DNA of 64,000 nt from Vibrio chagasii. Its GTDB lineage: Bacteria; Pseudomonadota; Gammaproteobacteria; Enterobacterales; Vibrionaceae. Under the pieces are notes generated by a model, which saw only the letters and a list, made by a program, of their open reading frames with translations, made no database searches and was not told the origin of the DNA. The stretch is from NCBI GenBank assembly GCA_041879415.1, contig CP090852.1, positions 930,001-994,000 of the forward strand, written 5' to 3'. Position numbers and translations under genes: made by a program. Positions 1-7,914 of this stretch are shown here, in pieces (the first letter of the stretch is position 1; every line of letters starts with the position of its first letter).

Positions 1-56
1 ATGTTGCTCTCACCGACATCGATGGCTATTTTGCACTACTCACCAAACAAAACTGA
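1..56 (+). CDS. C-terminal tail of an upstream gene (partial)
   Basis: The frame beginning at base 3 is open from the window edge to a TGA at 54-56 and reads VALTDIDGYFALLTKQN. It is followed 45 bases later by a Rho-independent hairpin, as expected for the end of a gene. Frame 1 is also open for 23 codons, so the frame choice rests only on the more protein-like composition. The family cannot be recognised from 17 residues. Confidence 0.3.
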   Translation, partial: VALTDIDGYFALLTKQN

Positions 57-100
57 GTTAAGTGAAAGTTAACCCCGCTCAATAAAAAAGCAAAAACCAT

Positions 101-133
101 AAAAGCTAGCTATGTTTTCAGCTGGCTTTTTTG
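101..133 (+). terminator. Rho-independent terminator
   Basis: The arms AAAAGCTAGCT (101-111) and AGCTGGCTTTT (120-130) pair with one T-G wobble around an 8-base loop and run into a T stretch. It ends the transcript of the truncated gene at the left edge. Confidence 0.7.
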
Positions 134-250
134 TTAGCTGAATATCACAAAACTCATTCTTTTATATGGAATCATTTGCATTGATGTGATTAATAAAACT
201 GTTTAGTATGGCCGTACTATAAAAATGAATCTATCACGTCTTTGGATATC

Positions 251-2056
251 ATGGCTTTACCTAAAACACTTATTCGGCTTTTTAAACCATACATAATCTT
301 ATTAACCGGAGGAATGCTTTACCTCGCAGCAGCTCAATTAGAAAAAGTAGAGACCGCAGCAACCAACCAATCAGCATCAAACATTCGCATCGCAAGCTCG
401 ACTATTCGTTCCAACATCGAGGCCGTGTTCGGCAAACTCTATTTCTTAGAAACTAGCCTAGGCTTACCCAACACTACCGACTTTAGCGACCAAAAGTTTC
501 GTGAACTCAGCGATAATATTCTAAAAAGAACACCAAACTTCTCCGATATCATCCGATACCAACCTAACTCCCAACACTACGTCTCCACCCGTGGCCTTCC
601 TCTTTCTAATGAGCAAATCGCCACAATACAATGGCATTCAATAGACGGTGTTGTTGAAGATTTCTACATCTCTTCCGTTTACCAGAAAGCAGATGCTCGA
701 TGGGTTTTCGCGGTTAAACACACAGCAGAAAAGCTCAACGAAGAAATCTGGATTGAGTTTGATTTACTACACACCACACAAGGCTTAAGAGATTTAAAAA
801 CGCTAAATAATGGCTATGTATTTGTCGTAGATAAAGCAACTGAACGACTCGTCTTCCATCCAGATCCAAAACGAATTGGCTCGAAGTCCATTAGCTATCA
901 TGCGGGAATTAGCCACCAGCTTTCACAGGGACAATTGGCCGGTAAGCACGAGTACTACTATCAAGATAACTTCAAAATATCGGTATTTGATGCAGACAAC
1001 ATCTTGAATTGGGTGTTTATTGCGGGCACCGATCGTCATGATATCTTAACTAGCTCACATCAATTTACGTTAACAGGCGTGGTACTTGGCTCGCTCCTTC
1101 TACTGTGGATTGGTGCCAACTACCTGGCTTATCGTTTAAATGTCTCTTTATCTCAGCTAAATAAAGTAGAAGACCTTGCGAGCTTTAAACGCAAACTCAA
1201 GTCTATTTTGGATAACTTTACCTACCATAAAGGTATTCAGTTCTGCCTATATCAACCAGAGAACCACTCATACAGTACGCTTGATTATCATGGGAACAAA
1301 TCAACTGTGCATTGTGACAAAGCGCTCTCAGAACGTTTTGTCGCAAACGCTATGGTTTATCGAAACGGTAAAGACGCCGATCCACTCGCCCGTAAACTCA
1401 AAATAGACCAGCGCCACTATTGCCTCCCTTTATACTCACGTCAGCAGTTAATTGCGGTGTTATATGTGAATGCGAACTTGCCTATTAGCCAGAATATCTT
1501 ACGTATGATCAGAGATTTCACGGAAGTCTCACTGTCTAACTTACTGCTTCAGCACCAGTTGAGTAGTAAAGACCTAATGACGCAATTAGATAATAAAAGT
1601 AGCTTCAACCTTGCATTGGAAAACTACGCCAACCAGCCAGAAACCTATATCGCTCTACTCGATATCGATAACTTTGATCACTTAAACCGTGCTTATGGTG
1701 AAGCCGTGGGTGACAAGATGATCAAGCTAACAGCTGAGGCATTGCGCTCGTACTTTCCGAAGCCTAAAGGGCTGTGCCTTGCTCGTGTTGGAGGCAAAGA
1801 GTTCGCGGTATTATTCAAAGCAAACGACGCTAACGACGCCAAGTTCCAACTGGATCAATGCCGAATTGGCGTAGCAGAGAAAACGATTGTGATGCCAGAC
1901 ATCAGCCTCTCTATAGACGTGAGTGTCGGTTTTTCTCAAATAGAGGGAGAGCCAGATACAGCCCTAGCACTTGCTGAGCAAGCAAAGCTTATCGCTCAAC
2001 AACTTGGAAAAAATCGAGTTGAAGGCCACATCAGGGTAGTTGCAAAGGCTTCGTAA
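251..2056 (+). CDS. Membrane Cache-GGDEF protein with a degenerate GGKEF site
   Basis: This is a 601-residue sensor of the diguanylate cyclase class. An N-terminal membrane segment (about residues 12-30) and a second one (about 275-300) bracket a periplasmic region of double-Cache type. A GAF-like cytoplasmic stretch follows, then a C-terminal GGDEF domain (about 440-595). The domain keeps DIDNF and the arginine before the signature, but the signature itself is GGKEF, with Lys (AAA, 1796-1798) where active enzymes have Asp or Glu. I see no RxxD inhibitory site. Loss of cyclase activity is therefore likely, leaving a possible GTP-binding or structural role, but this is inference. The frame opens at a TTG at 242; the ATG at 251 was preferred, though neither has a strong ribosome site. 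Confidence 0.85.
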   Translation: MALPKTLIRLFKPYIILLTGGMLYLAAAQLEKVETAATNQSASNIRIASSTIRSNIEAVFGKLYFLETSLGLPNTTDFSDQKFRELSDNILKRTPNFSDIIRYQPNSQHYVSTRGLPLSNEQIATIQWHSIDGVVEDFYISSVYQKADARWVFAVKHTAEKLNEEIWIEFDLLHTTQGLRDLKTLNNGYVFVVDKATERLVFHPDPKRIGSKSISYHAGISHQLSQGQLAGKHEYYYQDNFKISVFDADNILNWVFIAGTDRHDILTSSHQFTLTGVVLGSLLLLWIGANYLAYRLNVSLSQLNKVEDLASFKRKLKSILDNFTYHKGIQFCLYQPENHSYSTLDYHGNKSTVHCDKALSERFVANAMVYRNGKDADPLARKLKIDQRHYCLPLYSRQQLIAVLYVNANLPISQNILRMIRDFTEVSLSNLLLQHQLSSKDLMTQLDNKSSFNLALENYANQPETYIALLDIDNFDHLNRAYGEAVGDKMIKLTAEALRSYFPKPKGLCLARVGGKEFAVLFKANDANDAKFQLDQCRIGVAEKTIVMPDISLSIDVSVGFSQIEGEPDTALALAEQAKLIAQQLGKNRVEGHIRVVAKAS

Positions 2057-2096
2057 GTTGCCCTAGCAAATCCCTTACTCGGATACCGATGAAAAC

Positions 2097-2135
2097 AAAG
2101 CACCTAGGGTTCACGCTCTCGGTGCTTTTGTTTTT
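2097..2135 (+). terminator. Rho-independent terminator after the GGDEF gene
   Basis: AAAGCACC (2097-2104) pairs with GGTGCTTT (2121-2128). The loop can extend the stem with a further AGGG/CTCT helix, and TTTTGTTTTTA follows. Confidence 0.75.
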
Positions 2136-2198
2136 ATAGAAAGTCATTACAATGCGCGTTCAACACGACAACCTCACCTTTCTGACGATACGAACCTT

Positions 2199-2927
2199 AT
2201 GAAGCTAAGTAACCGACTGCAAACTCTCCACTCCCTTGTCAGTAATGACTACCAACACATTTGGGACTGTTGCTGTGATCATGGCTTCTTGGGCGTTCAA
2301 CTGTTGGCGGATAACAAAGCCCCTAACATTCACTTTGTCGATATTGTTCCGTCCCTAATGAGCGAGCTAGAAAGCAAACTGGCGCGTTACTTTCCCCAAA
2401 GCGAGATGGCACAACAAAAAGTCACTAGCCAATGGCAAGTCTACTGTATGGATGTCTCTGCAATCCCATTGGAAAAACACACAGGCAAGCATCTGGTCAT
2501 CATTGCAGGAGTCGGTGGCGATCTAACACAGAAGCTTGTGGACGATATTCACCGCCAGCATCCAGACAAAACAATCGACTTCTTGCTCTGCCCTGTTCAT
2601 CAGCAATTTGAGCTAAGAAGCCACTTAAAATCGCTCAAGTTCGGCCTGATTGATGAGGTGTTGATTGAGGAGAATCGCCGCTACTACGAAATTTTATTGG
2701 TCAGCAATAACCGAGGTGAAAGAGTAGATACTTCGACAGTAAGCGAGATTTCAAACGTCGGTGACAAGATATGGGCTCCAATCAGCGATGAGCAGATTAA
2801 GGTATCTCAGCAGTACAAAGCTAAAACACTGCAGCACTACTTGCGTATCCATCAAGGGCAGGAGAAACAAGGTAAACCTAGCCAAGTGAAGCATATTATT
2901 GATGCCTACCAATCGGTTCAGCCATAG
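2199..2927 (+). CDS. trmK: TrmK-like tRNA (adenine-N1)-methyltransferase family protein
   Basis: The 242-residue product matches the TrmK/YqfN family of SAM-dependent methyltransferases, which methylate N1 of adenine 22 in tRNA in Gram-positive bacteria. The N-terminal part carries the Rossmann SAM motif (IWDCCCDHGFLG, about residues 21-32, in place of the usual DIGTDHG). A conserved IIAGVGG stretch (about 98-104) and LLCPVHQ (about 124-130) follow. The C-terminus (about 170-242) is charged and variable. The gene stands alone between two terminators. The substrate in Vibrio is inferred from the family. The unusual Cys-rich motif I (DCCCDHG) could be checked for activity. Confidence 0.8.
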   Translation: MKLSNRLQTLHSLVSNDYQHIWDCCCDHGFLGVQLLADNKAPNIHFVDIVPSLMSELESKLARYFPQSEMAQQKVTSQWQVYCMDVSAIPLEKHTGKHLVIIAGVGGDLTQKLVDDIHRQHPDKTIDFLLCPVHQQFELRSHLKSLKFGLIDEVLIEENRRYYEILLVSNNRGERVDTSTVSEISNVGDKIWAPISDEQIKVSQQYKAKTLQHYLRIHQGQEKQGKPSQVKHIIDAYQSVQP

Positions 2928-2971
2928 TAAGTACTAACTTGATTGTTGAAGGTTAAGAAAGTCGAATCAAT

Positions 2972-3008
2972 AAAAAAGCCGATAGTTCAATGAGCTATCG
3001 GCTTTTTT
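2972..3008. terminator. Bidirectional terminator between convergent genes
   Basis: AAAAAAGCCGATAG (2972-2985) and CTATCGGCTTTTTT (2995-3008) form a 14-bp perfect stem with A and T tracts on both sides. It serves both the methyltransferase gene and the converging acyltransferase gene. Confidence 0.9.
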
Positions 3009-3082
3009 AATACTATTTGTTCAGTTTGAGCTTACTGCTCTTGTTTCTTATAAAGCTTATCAGCCTCATCAACTGTCTCTAC

Positions 3083-3976
3083 CTAAGAAGGCTTATCACC
3101 CCCATAGATCGTATCAAGGTAGGCATCTTTCTCTTTCCAAGTGTTGTTTAACCAGCTATGGAAGCGACGTTTAAATGCCTTATCTTCGAAGTAGTTACCA
3201 TTCACGTTCTCATCCATTGGATGCAATTTAATACGCACAACGACCTTAGTCATTTTGCCTTTCAGCATATCTTCAAACGGAGAGGTTTGGTTTTCAGGGT
3301 AAGCTAAAGTCACATCCACGATGCCATCCAAAATTGGGCCCATTGCAGATAAGGCAAAAGCCACACCACCCGTTTTCGGCTTCAATAGATGGCGGTAAGG
3401 AGTTTTCGCTGACACAAGTTTCTCATGGTTTGCACGAGTCCCTTCAACAAAGTTAACCAATGTTGTCGGTGCTAATTTGAACTTAGTACACGCTTTATTG
3501 ATTGCATTGAAGTCATCATTACGGCGTTCAGGGTTACGTAATAGAAACTCACGAGAGTGACGTCTCATGAATGGCATATCTAAACCCCAGCATGCCAAAC
3601 CAACAAATGGTACGTACAGCAATTCGTGTTTCAAGAAGTACTTAGTCATCGGCATTTTGTCTTTTAAGATCGAAGACAAAATCACAATATCCGCCCAGCT
3701 TAGGTGGTTAGACATCATCAAATACCACTGCTTGGTCGAAATATCTTCTCCCCCTTCCACTTGCCATTCGATGTCGTTGTTGGCGTTCAACATCCATAAA
3801 TTGAGAGAAGCCCAGCACCAGAATGTGAAGTTAGCTAAGCGAGTGCATGATTTTTGAACGACAGAGATTGGCAAAATAAGTTTGATTAGGGCAAACAAAC
3901 TCACAGCCAATGCGGTGAATGCAGTATTAATGGTCACGAACAATACGTTCAAGGCCATACGAAGATTATCAAGCAT
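3083..3976 (-). CDS. YihG-like lysophospholipid acyltransferase
   Basis: The 297-residue protein is a membrane acyltransferase of the PlsC/LPLAT superfamily, close to E. coli YihG, which transfers acyl chains to lysophospholipids. A hydrophobic N-terminal segment (about residues 10-38) is followed by the HX4D catalytic block NHLSWAD (about 89-95) and the acceptor-binding block FVEGTR (about 175-180). It reads toward a terminator shared with the preceding gene. Oddity: the stop is a TAG at 3083-3085, and the same frame continues for 16 more codons of protein-like sequence to a TAA at 3032-3034, just before that terminator. The gene may thus have lost its last 16 residues by a nonsense change. 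Confidence 0.85.
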   Translation of the reverse strand: MLDNLRMALNVLFVTINTAFTALAVSLFALIKLILPISVVQKSCTRLANFTFWCWASLNLWMLNANNDIEWQVEGGEDISTKQWYLMMSNHLSWADIVILSSILKDKMPMTKYFLKHELLYVPFVGLACWGLDMPFMRRHSREFLLRNPERRNDDFNAINKACTKFKLAPTTLVNFVEGTRANHEKLVSAKTPYRHLLKPKTGGVAFALSAMGPILDGIVDVTLAYPENQTSPFEDMLKGKMTKVVVRIKLHPMDENVNGNYFEDKAFKRRFHSWLNNTWKEKDAYLDTIYGGDKPS

Positions 3977-4307
3977 AAAACACAGTTATATTGAGAACGA
4001 AAGCCGCCATTATACGCATCTATAAATTATTCTCTTCAGTAATTGGTTGAATATCCTAGGGGTCAAACCACTCAACCCATTTCAACAGTATTCAACTTGC
4101 TAAAGCCTATTAAAAAGAAACCAAAATACACAAAGGAGTCATTTGGACACAATGTTGACGTTGTCTTTTTGACAGCATTAGCTCCAACAATCACCCTTAA
4201 ACCCAGTATTGATAAGCATTCTCATTATTGGCATGGTACATGCAACTCTAAAGTGTAAATAGTTGAGTATCCTTAATGAGATAACTTCTCTTCTTAAAGG
4301 TGATGAT
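3977..4307. other. Divergent intergenic region upstream of fpr
   Basis: This 331-base gap separates the divergent acyltransferase and fpr genes and must hold both promoters. An open frame at 4043-4258 has no ribosome site and low-complexity, non-protein-like composition. I found no convincing operator. Confidence 0.5.
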
Positions 4308-5108
4308 ATGACAGATATTCCTCATGGTTTAGTCACAGGCAAAGTCCTAAACAAGACAGAATGGACAGATCAATTGTTCTCACTCCAAGTCAGTGCACCT
4401 GTCTCTTCTTATCAAGCAGGCCAGTTTACTAAGCTTGGTTTGCTCAATAACGAAGGTGAGTTCGTGAGACGTGCTTATTCCATGGTGAATGCACCAGAGC
4501 ATGAGCAAGGCCATCAGCATCTAGAGTTTTTGATTATTAAGGATCAGAACGGTCAGCTCTCGCCTCAACTTCACGAATTGCAAGCTGGCGATGACATCTT
4601 TGTCGGGAAAGACCCAAGTGGTTTTATGACATTAGATGAAATCCCAGAGATCGCCGACGATCTATGGATGCTTTCAACCGGAACCGCGGTAGGCCCGTTT
4701 ATCTCAATGCTTGAGAGCATGCAGATACAGCAAAATGAGTTGGCTTCAGACAAAGCCTCTTCATTCAAAAACCTGGTTCTGGTGCATGCCGTAAGAACAG
4801 AGCAAGACCTGACTTATCGCGATCGTATCACTCAACTCGTTGATCACTTTCAAGGGAGACTTAAATATGTGCCAATTATTTCTAGAGAATCAGTTACCGG
4901 AACTTTGCGCGGACGAATCCCAAGTTTGTTACTTGGAGGCGACCTCGAGCAAGCCGCGTCTGTCACTTTCAATCAAACCCGCAGTTTCTTCTACCTTTGC
5001 GGCAATCCGCAAATGGTTCGTGACACAAGTGACGCGCTAACAAGTTTAGGTTTCGAAAAACACTTACGTAGGAAGCCTGGTCAATTCAGCAGTGAAAATT
5101 ACTGGTAA
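4308..5108 (+). CDS. fpr: Ferredoxin/flavodoxin--NADP+ reductase
   Basis: The 266-residue flavoprotein moves electrons between NADPH and ferredoxin or flavodoxin in the cytoplasm. The FAD-binding beta barrel carries RAYS at residues 55-58. The NADP-binding half has TGTAVGP at 124-130, and the chain ends in the characteristic aromatic Tyr-Trp that stacks on FAD in the Fpr subfamily. The ATG at 4308 is chosen because AAAGG (4296-4300) lies 7 bases upstream; an earlier TTG at 4263 has no such site and would add 15 residues absent from the family. In enterobacteria fpr belongs to the superoxide response, but no SoxS box could be recognised here. Confidence 0.93.
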   Translation: MTDIPHGLVTGKVLNKTEWTDQLFSLQVSAPVSSYQAGQFTKLGLLNNEGEFVRRAYSMVNAPEHEQGHQHLEFLIIKDQNGQLSPQLHELQAGDDIFVGKDPSGFMTLDEIPEIADDLWMLSTGTAVGPFISMLESMQIQQNELASDKASSFKNLVLVHAVRTEQDLTYRDRITQLVDHFQGRLKYVPIISRESVTGTLRGRIPSLLLGGDLEQAASVTFNQTRSFFYLCGNPQMVRDTSDALTSLGFEKHLRRKPGQFSSENYW

Positions 5109-5176
5109 AGATAGGCCACCTAAAACACCGAAGTATCTATTTCAAAGAACAGTTAAAGTTAAATAAGAGGTTCTAT

Positions 5177-5509
5177 ATGAGTCATTTACGTATTCCTTCT
5201 CACTGGAAAATCCAACGTTCAACACCGTTTTTCACTAAAGACAACATCCCAGCAGCATTGCTCAATCATCACAATACAGCAGAAGGCGTGTTTGGTCAGA
5301 TCTGCGTAATGGAAGGCACCGTCACTTTCTATGGCTTTGCCGATGCAGAAGCGACAGAACCGGAAACCGTTATCACTATTGAAGCAGGGCAATTTGCCAC
5401 TAGTCCACCTCAATATTGGCACCGAGTAGAACTGAGTGACGACGCGCAATTCAACATTAACTTCTGGTCAGAAAAAGAGACCAAGAAAATGTTCAATACT
5501 CGAAAGTAA
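5177..5509 (+). CDS. DUF1971 (YeaR/TehB C-terminal-like) cupin protein
   Basis: The 110-residue product belongs to the DUF1971 family, seen alone as YeaR (nitrate/NO-induced in E. coli) and fused to some TehB tellurite-resistance methyltransferases. The short beta-rich chain has the cupin-like hallmarks GVFGQICVMEG, EAGQF and SPPQYWHRVE, with a possible metal-binding His and Glu. A good ribosome site, AAGAGG, precedes the ATG. It lies 68 bases after fpr on the same strand and may be cotranscribed with it. Biochemical function is unknown for the family. Confidence 0.8.
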   Translation: MSHLRIPSHWKIQRSTPFFTKDNIPAALLNHHNTAEGVFGQICVMEGTVTFYGFADAEATEPETVITIEAGQFATSPPQYWHRVELSDDAQFNINFWSEKETKKMFNTRK

Positions 5510-5731
5510 GACCGATTCTGCATTGATGAACTTATAAGCAAGCTACATCGTAATGTGATTTTTGATGTTCAGTAAATAACAACAAGAGACCAAATAACCA
5601 TAGTAATTACAATGACTAATGGTGATAGACAATACAAAAAAACTCTAGCACACTGAACGGAGTTGTTAGCTTTTACCCCTTATCAAATAAACATAATTGG
5701 GGTATTCATTTTTAAGGTAAGAGAGGAAGCC

Positions 5732-6727
5732 ATGCTCAACATTGCTTTTTTTAGCTCAAAATCATACGACGAAAAATCATTCAACCTTGCGAAAGGCGAA
5801 CTCAACGCTGAGTTTCATTTCCATGATTTTCGCCTCACCACAACCACAGCGAAAATGGCGCACGACAATGAAGTGGTTTGTGCATTTGTAAACGACGACC
5901 TATCGCGAGAAGTGTTAGAGATTCTTGCACAAGGCGGTACAAAACTGATTGCAATGCGCTGTGCTGGCTTTGACAAGGTCGACCTAGACGCAGCCAAAGA
6001 GCTTGGCTTGCAAGTGGTGCGCGTTCCTGCTTATTCACCAGAGTCAGTAGCTGAGCACACTGTCGGCATGATGATGTGTTTGAACCGTAAACTTCACAAG
6101 GCATACCAACGCACTCGTGATGCAAACTTCTCTCTAGAAGGTTTGGTTGGCTTTAACTTCTACGGCAAAACTGTGGGTGTGATTGGTTCCGGTAAAATTG
6201 GCCTAGCGACCATGCGTATTCTGAAAGGCTTGGGTATGAACATCTTATGTTACGACCCATACCCAAACCCACTAGCCGTTGAGCTAGGCGCTAAATATGT
6301 AGAGCTAGACGAACTTTACAAAGAATCGGATGTGATTTCTCTGCACTGCCCAATGAGTAAAGAGAATTACCATCTATTAGACGCGACTGCATTTGAGAAG
6401 ATGAAAGACGGAGTGATGATCGTCAACACCAGCCGTGGTGAACTACTGGATTCCACAGCGGCTATCGAAGCGCTTAAACAGAGTAAGATTGGTGCGCTTG
6501 GTCTTGATGTGTATGACAACGAGAAAGAACTGTTCTTCCAAGACAAATCGAATGACGTAATTGTTGATGACGTGTTCCGCCGTCTATCGGCTTGTCACAA
6601 CGTGCTGTTCACTGGTCACCAAGCTTTCTTAACCAAAGATGCTCTGTTCAATATTGCGAACACAACTCTAACCAGCGTTGACGCTTTCTTTGCAGGCAAC
6701 ACTAGCGGCAACGAACTTGTCCAATAA
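5732..6727 (+). CDS. ldhA: D-lactate dehydrogenase, fermentative
   Basis: The 331-residue enzyme reduces pyruvate to D-lactate with NADH during fermentation. The D-2-hydroxyacid dehydrogenase fold is clear: dinucleotide loop GSGKIG at 152-157, catalytic Arg235 (TSRGE), Glu264 in YDNEKELFF and His296 (TGHQAF). These positions and the length agree with E. coli LdhA (329 residues). The ATG at 5732 follows the ribosome site AAGAGAGGAAG; a reading frame open further upstream adds only an unrelated leader. The gene has its own 220-base upstream region and a strong terminator, so it is probably monocistronic. Confidence 0.95.
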   Translation: MLNIAFFSSKSYDEKSFNLAKGELNAEFHFHDFRLTTTTAKMAHDNEVVCAFVNDDLSREVLEILAQGGTKLIAMRCAGFDKVDLDAAKELGLQVVRVPAYSPESVAEHTVGMMMCLNRKLHKAYQRTRDANFSLEGLVGFNFYGKTVGVIGSGKIGLATMRILKGLGMNILCYDPYPNPLAVELGAKYVELDELYKESDVISLHCPMSKENYHLLDATAFEKMKDGVMIVNTSRGELLDSTAAIEALKQSKIGALGLDVYDNEKELFFQDKSNDVIVDDVFRRLSACHNVLFTGHQAFLTKDALFNIANTTLTSVDAFFAGNTSGNELVQ

Positions 6728-6764
6728 CGGACTGAGTTAAAAACAAACTAGCTCTACAAATACA

Positions 6765-6797
6765 AAGCCACGCCAGTTCTTGAGAACAGCGTGGCTT
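6765..6797. terminator. Hairpin between ldhA and the converging patatin-like gene
   Basis: AAGCCACGC (6765-6773) pairs with GCGTGGCTT (6789-6797), and an inner GTTCT/AGAAC helix lengthens the stem. The T content on either side is modest. The position between convergent genes supports a shared terminator. Confidence 0.7.
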
Positions 6798-6826
6798 CTT
6801 GATTTATACCTGTATGGTAAACAGAA

Positions 6827-7699
6827 CTAGATGCAGAAGTGGCAGTCCTCGATATCTAAACCATAGGTGCCTTTGCGAATCGCCAGGTGTTCTTCCCCTG
6901 CTTTCAGGCCCATCTCATAACCTGCATCCAATACTGCTTTATCCATGGTGAGTCGCTTAACCGCGAACGCCTCAGGTGGCGCTATCACCTTAATGGTCGC
7001 ATCTTTTGGTGGATTACGAATGAACTCCAATGATTGGTTATAGTTTTCAGCACGCACCGCCATCGACTCTGCAATGTTGGGGAATTTCTTTAACAGCTTT
7101 TTCAGCATCCATTGATATTTCTGCGGCTTCATTCGGTAGCTCAGTGGATGGGAAAGAATCACAGTTATCTCTCGTGCACCGCGGCGGTATGCTTCACGAA
7201 CTGGGATTGAGTCCGCGACCCCACCATCGGTATAACAACCACCAGAGAAACACGGTGTTTCACGATAAGCGATAGGTAGGGCAGTTGTTGCCTCAACCAC
7301 GTTCGAGAGATTTTCTGGCTTGATGTGATAGTAGTCTGCACTGCCTGTGTCAACGTTAGTCACCGCTGCAATAAGTGGAATGCTTGAAAATAGCTCTCCC
7401 CAATCCAGTGGGTAACGTTGGTTTGATTCATTCCATAACCACTTCACGTCAACCAAGTTGCCACCTTTAGCGAAGCGAGCTGGATTAAAGAACATTTTAT
7501 CGGTCGCCATCGTGGTAATCACACTGTAGCTGCGTTTTGGCGCCTGAGATAAGTAACCAACCAGATTCGACACACCCGCAGATACACCAATCGCAAAATC
7601 ATAAGGACGAAAATCATCTTGCATAAAGGCGTCTAATACTCCGGCTGCAAAGATGCCTCTCATTGCCCCACCCTCAACGATTAATGCACTTTTACTCAT
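6827..7699 (-). CDS. Patatin-like phospholipase (YjjU-like)
   Basis: The 290-residue serine hydrolase resembles E. coli YjjU. The patatin Ser-Asp dyad is visible: oxyanion-hole glycine motif GGAMRG near residue 9, nucleophile elbow GVSAG near residue 37 and the aspartate in TDGGVAD (about 157-163). It probably cleaves acyl chains from phospholipids or related esters; the substrate is unknown. No signal peptide is present, so it is cytoplasmic or peripheral. The ATG at 7699 is chosen because the family motif follows directly; an earlier in-frame start would add 17 residues of unlikely leader. Confidence 0.87.
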   Translation of the reverse strand: MSKSALIVEGGAMRGIFAAGVLDAFMQDDFRPYDFAIGVSAGVSNLVGYLSQAPKRSYSVITTMATDKMFFNPARFAKGGNLVDVKWLWNESNQRYPLDWGELFSSIPLIAAVTNVDTGSADYYHIKPENLSNVVEATTALPIAYRETPCFSGGCYTDGGVADSIPVREAYRRGAREITVILSHPLSYRMKPQKYQWMLKKLLKKFPNIAESMAVRAENYNQSLEFIRNPPKDATIKVIAPPEAFAVKRLTMDKAVLDAGYEMGLKAGEEHLAIRKGTYGLDIEDCHFCI

Positions 7700-7857
7700 C
7701 TCAAACTCTACTACTTTATAAACTGATAGCCGTAGGATAATCCCACCCAAATCATAAAGATAATGGGCATAATTTATTACTTCGATAGGAAAAAGCTATC
7801 GTTAGGTAATAGGCTAAGATTCAATAACTTAATTACTTATTTAAAACAGGTAACAAA

Positions 7858-7890
7858 AAAGGCCATTGAGTGATTAACTCAACGGCCTTT
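7858..7890 (-). terminator. Terminator of the catalase gene
   Basis: AAAGGCC-TTGAGT (7858-7871) pairs with ACTCAA-GGCCTTT (7877-7890) with one A/C mismatch. Read on the minus strand it runs into six T residues. Confidence 0.9.
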
Positions 7891-7914
7891 CATTTAACAA
7901 ATCAAGCCAATCGA

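Noticed and set aside
4043..4258. 71-residue plus-strand frame before fpr
   Set aside because: It has no ribosome site, sits in the promoter gap and reads with unlikely composition.
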